Shown: piece by piece, positions 6,999-8,651 of the stretch
Position numbering within the stretch: position 1 is the stretch's first letter
Layout of the letters: the number at the start of each line of letters is the position of its first letter
Assembly: GCA_003451675.1 (NCBI GenBank)
Contig: DMCY01000042.1
Span: 1-8,651, forward strand
DNA length: 8,651 nt
Origin: Candidatus Atribacteria bacterium
GTDB lineage: Bacteria > Atribacterota > JS1 > SB-45 > 34-128
Direction of reading: 5' to 3'
Made by a program: the position numbers and the translations under genes
The notes under the pieces: generated by a model
Told to the model about the DNA's origin: nothing
Databases searched by the model: none
The model's input: the letters and a program-made list of their open reading frames with translations, nothing else

Positions 6999-7080
6999 AT
7001 TAGTTAGAGAGTTAGTTGGTTTGCTGGTTAACTGGTTTTTAATACTAATAACTAATTAACTAACTAACCATATAACTAAT
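6999..7080. repeat. Inverted octamer arrays upstream of ahcY
   Basis: Five forward units at 6999-7038 (ATTAGTTA, GAGAGTTA, GTTGGTTT, GCTGGTTA, ACTGGTTT) face four reverse units at 7049-7080 (TAACTAAT, TAACTAAC, TAACCATA, TAACTAAT), with a 10-nt spacer. The outer units pair perfectly (6999-7006 with 7073-7080), as do AGTTAGTT at 7010-7017 and AACTAACT at 7058-7065. With the three preceding elements this accounts for most of the 300-bp gap between the hydrolase and ahcY. I see no clear promoter or riboswitch there. Confidence 0.8.
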
Positions 7081-7108
7081 TGACAAATTTAGGAAAGGAG
7101 CATAAAGA

Positions 7109-8365
7109 ATGAATTATGGAATAAAGGATATTAATTTAGCTAATAAAGGGAAAAATAAAATTGAATGGGCAGAAAAACAGATGCCTGTTCTTTCAAGTAT
7201 AGGAAAAAGATTTAGTAAAGAAAAACCTCTAAAGGGAATTAGAGTATCTGCTTGTCTCCATGTAACTACTGAGACAGCTAATCTGGCAAGAACCTTGAAA
7301 GAAGGAGGCGCGGAAGTATATTTATGTGCTTCCAATCCTTTAAGTACTCAGGATGATGTAGCAGCTTCCTTGCTTAAGGATTTTGGAATTCCCGTATTTG
7401 CTATTAAAGGAGAGGATAAGGAAACTTATTATCAGCATATTGAAAAAGTGCTAAGTTGTAAGCCTAATATCACTATGGATGATGGGGCTGATTTGGTTTC
7501 AACTATTCATTTTCAAAAGAAAGAGCTAATTAAAAACATTATTGCTGGTACTGAAGAAACCACTACCGGAGTTATTCGATTAAGAAGTATGGAAAAAGAT
7601 AAAGCTTTAAAGTATCCGATTATTGCGGTAAATGATGCTCAGACTAAATATCTCTTCGATAATAGATATGGTACGGGACAGAGCAGCATCGATGGCCTGC
7701 TAAGGGCTACTAATATTTTAGTCGCCGGTAAAATATTTGTTATTTGTGGATATGGCTGGTGTGCTCGAGGTTTAGCGATGAGAGCTAATGGTATGGGCGC
7801 TCAGGTGATAATAACTGAAGTCGATCCTATGAAGGCTTTGGAGGCAGTTATGGATGGTTATCAGGTTATGCCCATAAAAGAGGCAGCCAAAATCGGAGAT
7901 ATTTTCATAACACTGACTGGTGATATAAACGTGATATCGGTAGAAGAATTTCCTTTAATGAAAGATGGAGCAATTTTAGCTAATTCGGGGCATTTTAATG
8001 TAGAGATCAACATAGGAGCTTTAGAAAAATTATCATTAAATAAAAAGAAAATTAGAGAGTATATTGAGGAATATACTTTAGAAAACGGAAAAAAGATAAA
8101 TCTTTTAGCAGAAGGAAGGCTTCTGAATTTATCTGCAGCTGAAGGGCATCCGGCAAGCGTGATGGATATGAGTTTTGCCAACCAGGCTTTATCCGCTGAA
8201 TATTTGGTTAAAGAAGGGAGAAATTTACAGAAAAAAGTGTATGGAGTTCCCGGGATTATAGATAAGGAGATTGCCAGATTAAAATTAGAATCGATGGGAA
8301 TAAAGATTGATAGACTTACCGAGGAACAAGAAAGATATCTTTCTTCCTGGAAGATGGGAACCTAG
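7109..8365 (+). CDS. ahcY: Adenosylhomocysteinase, archaeal/thermophile-like type
   Basis: AhcY reversibly splits S-adenosylhomocysteine, the by-product of SAM-dependent methylation, into homocysteine and adenosine, using a bound NAD cofactor in the cytosol. The protein is 418 aa. Substrate-site motifs are present: MPVL (25-28), CLHVT with His51, STQDD (79-83), MDDGAD with Asp125, TEETTTG with Glu150, and [14 protein letters not shown] with Lys180, Asp184 and Asn185. The Rossmann motif is CGYGWCARG (213-221), with Glu/Asp at EVDP (237-240), then [11 protein letters not shown] with His295. The C-terminus ends in [14 protein letters not shown], as in archaeal and Thermotoga-like enzymes, without the ...KPxxYRY tail of typical bacterial and eukaryotic forms. 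The ATG follows AAAGGAG (7094-7100) by 8 nt. A 300-bp repeat-filled gap separates it from the hydrolase, so it may be a separate transcription unit, though I see no convincing promoter. Archaeal relatives can prefer S-inosylhomocysteine, so the exact substrate is open. Confidence 0.95.
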   Translation: MNYGIKDINLANKGKNKIEWAEKQMPVLSSIGKRFSKEKPLKGIRVSACLHVTTETANLARTLKEGGAEVYLCASNPLSTQDDVAASLLKDFGIPVFAIKGEDKETYYQHIEKVLSCKPNITMDDGADLVSTIHFQKKELIKNIIAGTEETTTGVIRLRSMEKDKALKYPIIAVNDAQTKYLFDNRYGTGQSSIDGLLRATNILVAGKIFVICGYGWCARGLAMRANGMGAQVIITEVDPMKALEAVMDGYQVMPIKEAAKIGDIFITLTGDINVISVEEFPLMKDGAILANSGHFNVEINIGALEKLSLNKKKIREYIEEYTLENGKKINLLAEGRLLNLSAAEGHPASVMDMSFANQALSAEYLVKEGRNLQKKVYGVPGIIDKEIARLKLESMGIKIDRLTEEQERYLSSWKMGT

Positions 8366-8366
8366 C

Positions 8367-8380
8367 TCGTATTGCGTAAA
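8367..8380. repeat. Heptamer repeat (TCGTATN), two units after ahcY
   Basis: TCGTATT and GCGTAAA begin one base after the ahcY stop codon and lie four bases before the forward octamer array at 8385. This is the same order, heptamer then forward octamers, as at 2303-2357. Confidence 0.65.
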
Positions 8381-8384
8381 ACAG

Positions 8385-8583
8385 CCAGGTTATTTAGTTA
8401 GATAGTTAATTAGTTGCATGGTTAATTTGTCGATAATCGTTAGTAGAATAGGCGTTCCCCGTTTTCACAAGGACAGGCTCACCTGTCTATTAGGTGGTAA
8501 CTATTTTTTAGTTATCCGATTTGTTAGTTTTGATTTGTGTTTTTAACCAACTAACCAGCTAACTAAGTAACCAAGTAACTAAT
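8385..8583. repeat. Inverted octamer arrays with a 119-nt spacer, downstream of ahcY
   Basis: Five forward units fill 8385-8424 (CCAGGTTA, TTTAGTTA, GATAGTTA, ATTAGTTG, CATGGTTA). Five reverse units fill 8544-8583 (TAACCAAC, TAACCAGC, TAACTAAG, TAACCAAG, TAACTAAT), all in perfect 8-bp phase. The spacer (8425-8543) is far longer than in the other two copies (5 and 10 nt) and contains two short hairpins. There is no gene in 8366-8651. The last 68 bases hold a 7-bp AT-rich inverted repeat (8583-8589 with 8596-8602) and nothing else I can name. Confidence 0.8.
8471..8488. repeat. Short GC-richer hairpin in the octamer-array spacer
   Basis: GACAGG (8472-8477) and CCTGTC (8482-8487) form a perfect 6-bp stem with a CTCA loop, extended by a G-T pair. 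It is preceded by GGCGTTCCCCGTTTTCAC (8451-8468), which is unlike the AT-rich surroundings. No T-run follows, so I do not call it a terminator. A second stem, TAACTA 8498-8503 with TAGTTA 8509-8514 around five Ts, follows closely. Confidence 0.55.
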
Positions 8584-8651
8584 AAAGTTAGTGTAAACTT
8601 TAGTGGGGTAGTCAGAAGAAAAAATATCATATATTAATAATACTTTCTTTG

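Noticed and set aside
7080..7085. TTGACA as a -35 box for ahcY
   Set aside because: A matching -10 would fall at about 7103, between the Shine-Dalgarno sequence and the ATG, which would exclude the ribosome-binding site from the transcript.
6977..7108. SAH or SAM riboswitch ahead of ahcY
   Set aside because: I found no conserved riboswitch core; the region is made of octamer repeats.
8385..8583. CRISPR-like array
   Set aside because: Units are only 8 bp, contiguous, without unique spacers, and mirrored; no cas genes are present.

Overview
This AT-rich window carries seven genes, all on the + strand. The order recJ - apt - rel - dtd - (GDPD) - MBL hydrolase - ahcY is a variant of the recJ-apt-relA-dtd housekeeping cluster known from Clostridia and some neighbouring deep-branching bacterial phyla. 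The ribosome-binding sites match AGAAAGGAGGTG well. AhcY is the shorter archaeal/thermophile-like type. Together these suggest an AT-rich, probably anaerobic, Firmicutes-like or candidate-phylum bacterium (an Atribacterota-like lineage is possible). The phylum is inference from gene order and base composition only; there is no rRNA here.

Layout: 1-47 is a heptamer tandem repeat running off the left edge. recJ (single-strand exonuclease) and apt (adenine salvage) are tightly coupled at 65-2294. A repeat-filled gap follows, then rel ((p)ppGpp synthetase/hydrolase), dtd (D-aminoacyl-tRNA deacylase), a glycerophosphodiester phosphodiesterase with an unusually large insertion, and a glyoxalase II-like metallo-hydrolase, from 2411 to 6808. 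A 300-bp gap made of several repeat types precedes ahcY (7109-8365), and a further repeat-rich stretch closes the window.

The genes share a theme of nucleotide and stress housekeeping: DNA repair, purine salvage, stringent response, proofreading of mischarged tRNA, phospholipid-headgroup and thioester turnover, and recycling of S-adenosylhomocysteine, whose adenosine can feed the purine pool served by Apt.

Two things stand out. First, recJ and rel appear to start at non-canonical codons (ATA and ATT). Each lies at proper distance behind a strong Shine-Dalgarno sequence, and no in-frame ATG/GTG/TTG exists near that position. Second, the larger intergenic gaps share a modular repeat: a heptamer (TCGTATN) next to phased octamer arrays (NNTRGTTA) arranged as inverted pairs. 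The two right-hand gaps also contain other hairpin elements. I see no defence system, mobile-element gene, CRISPR array, tRNA or rRNA.
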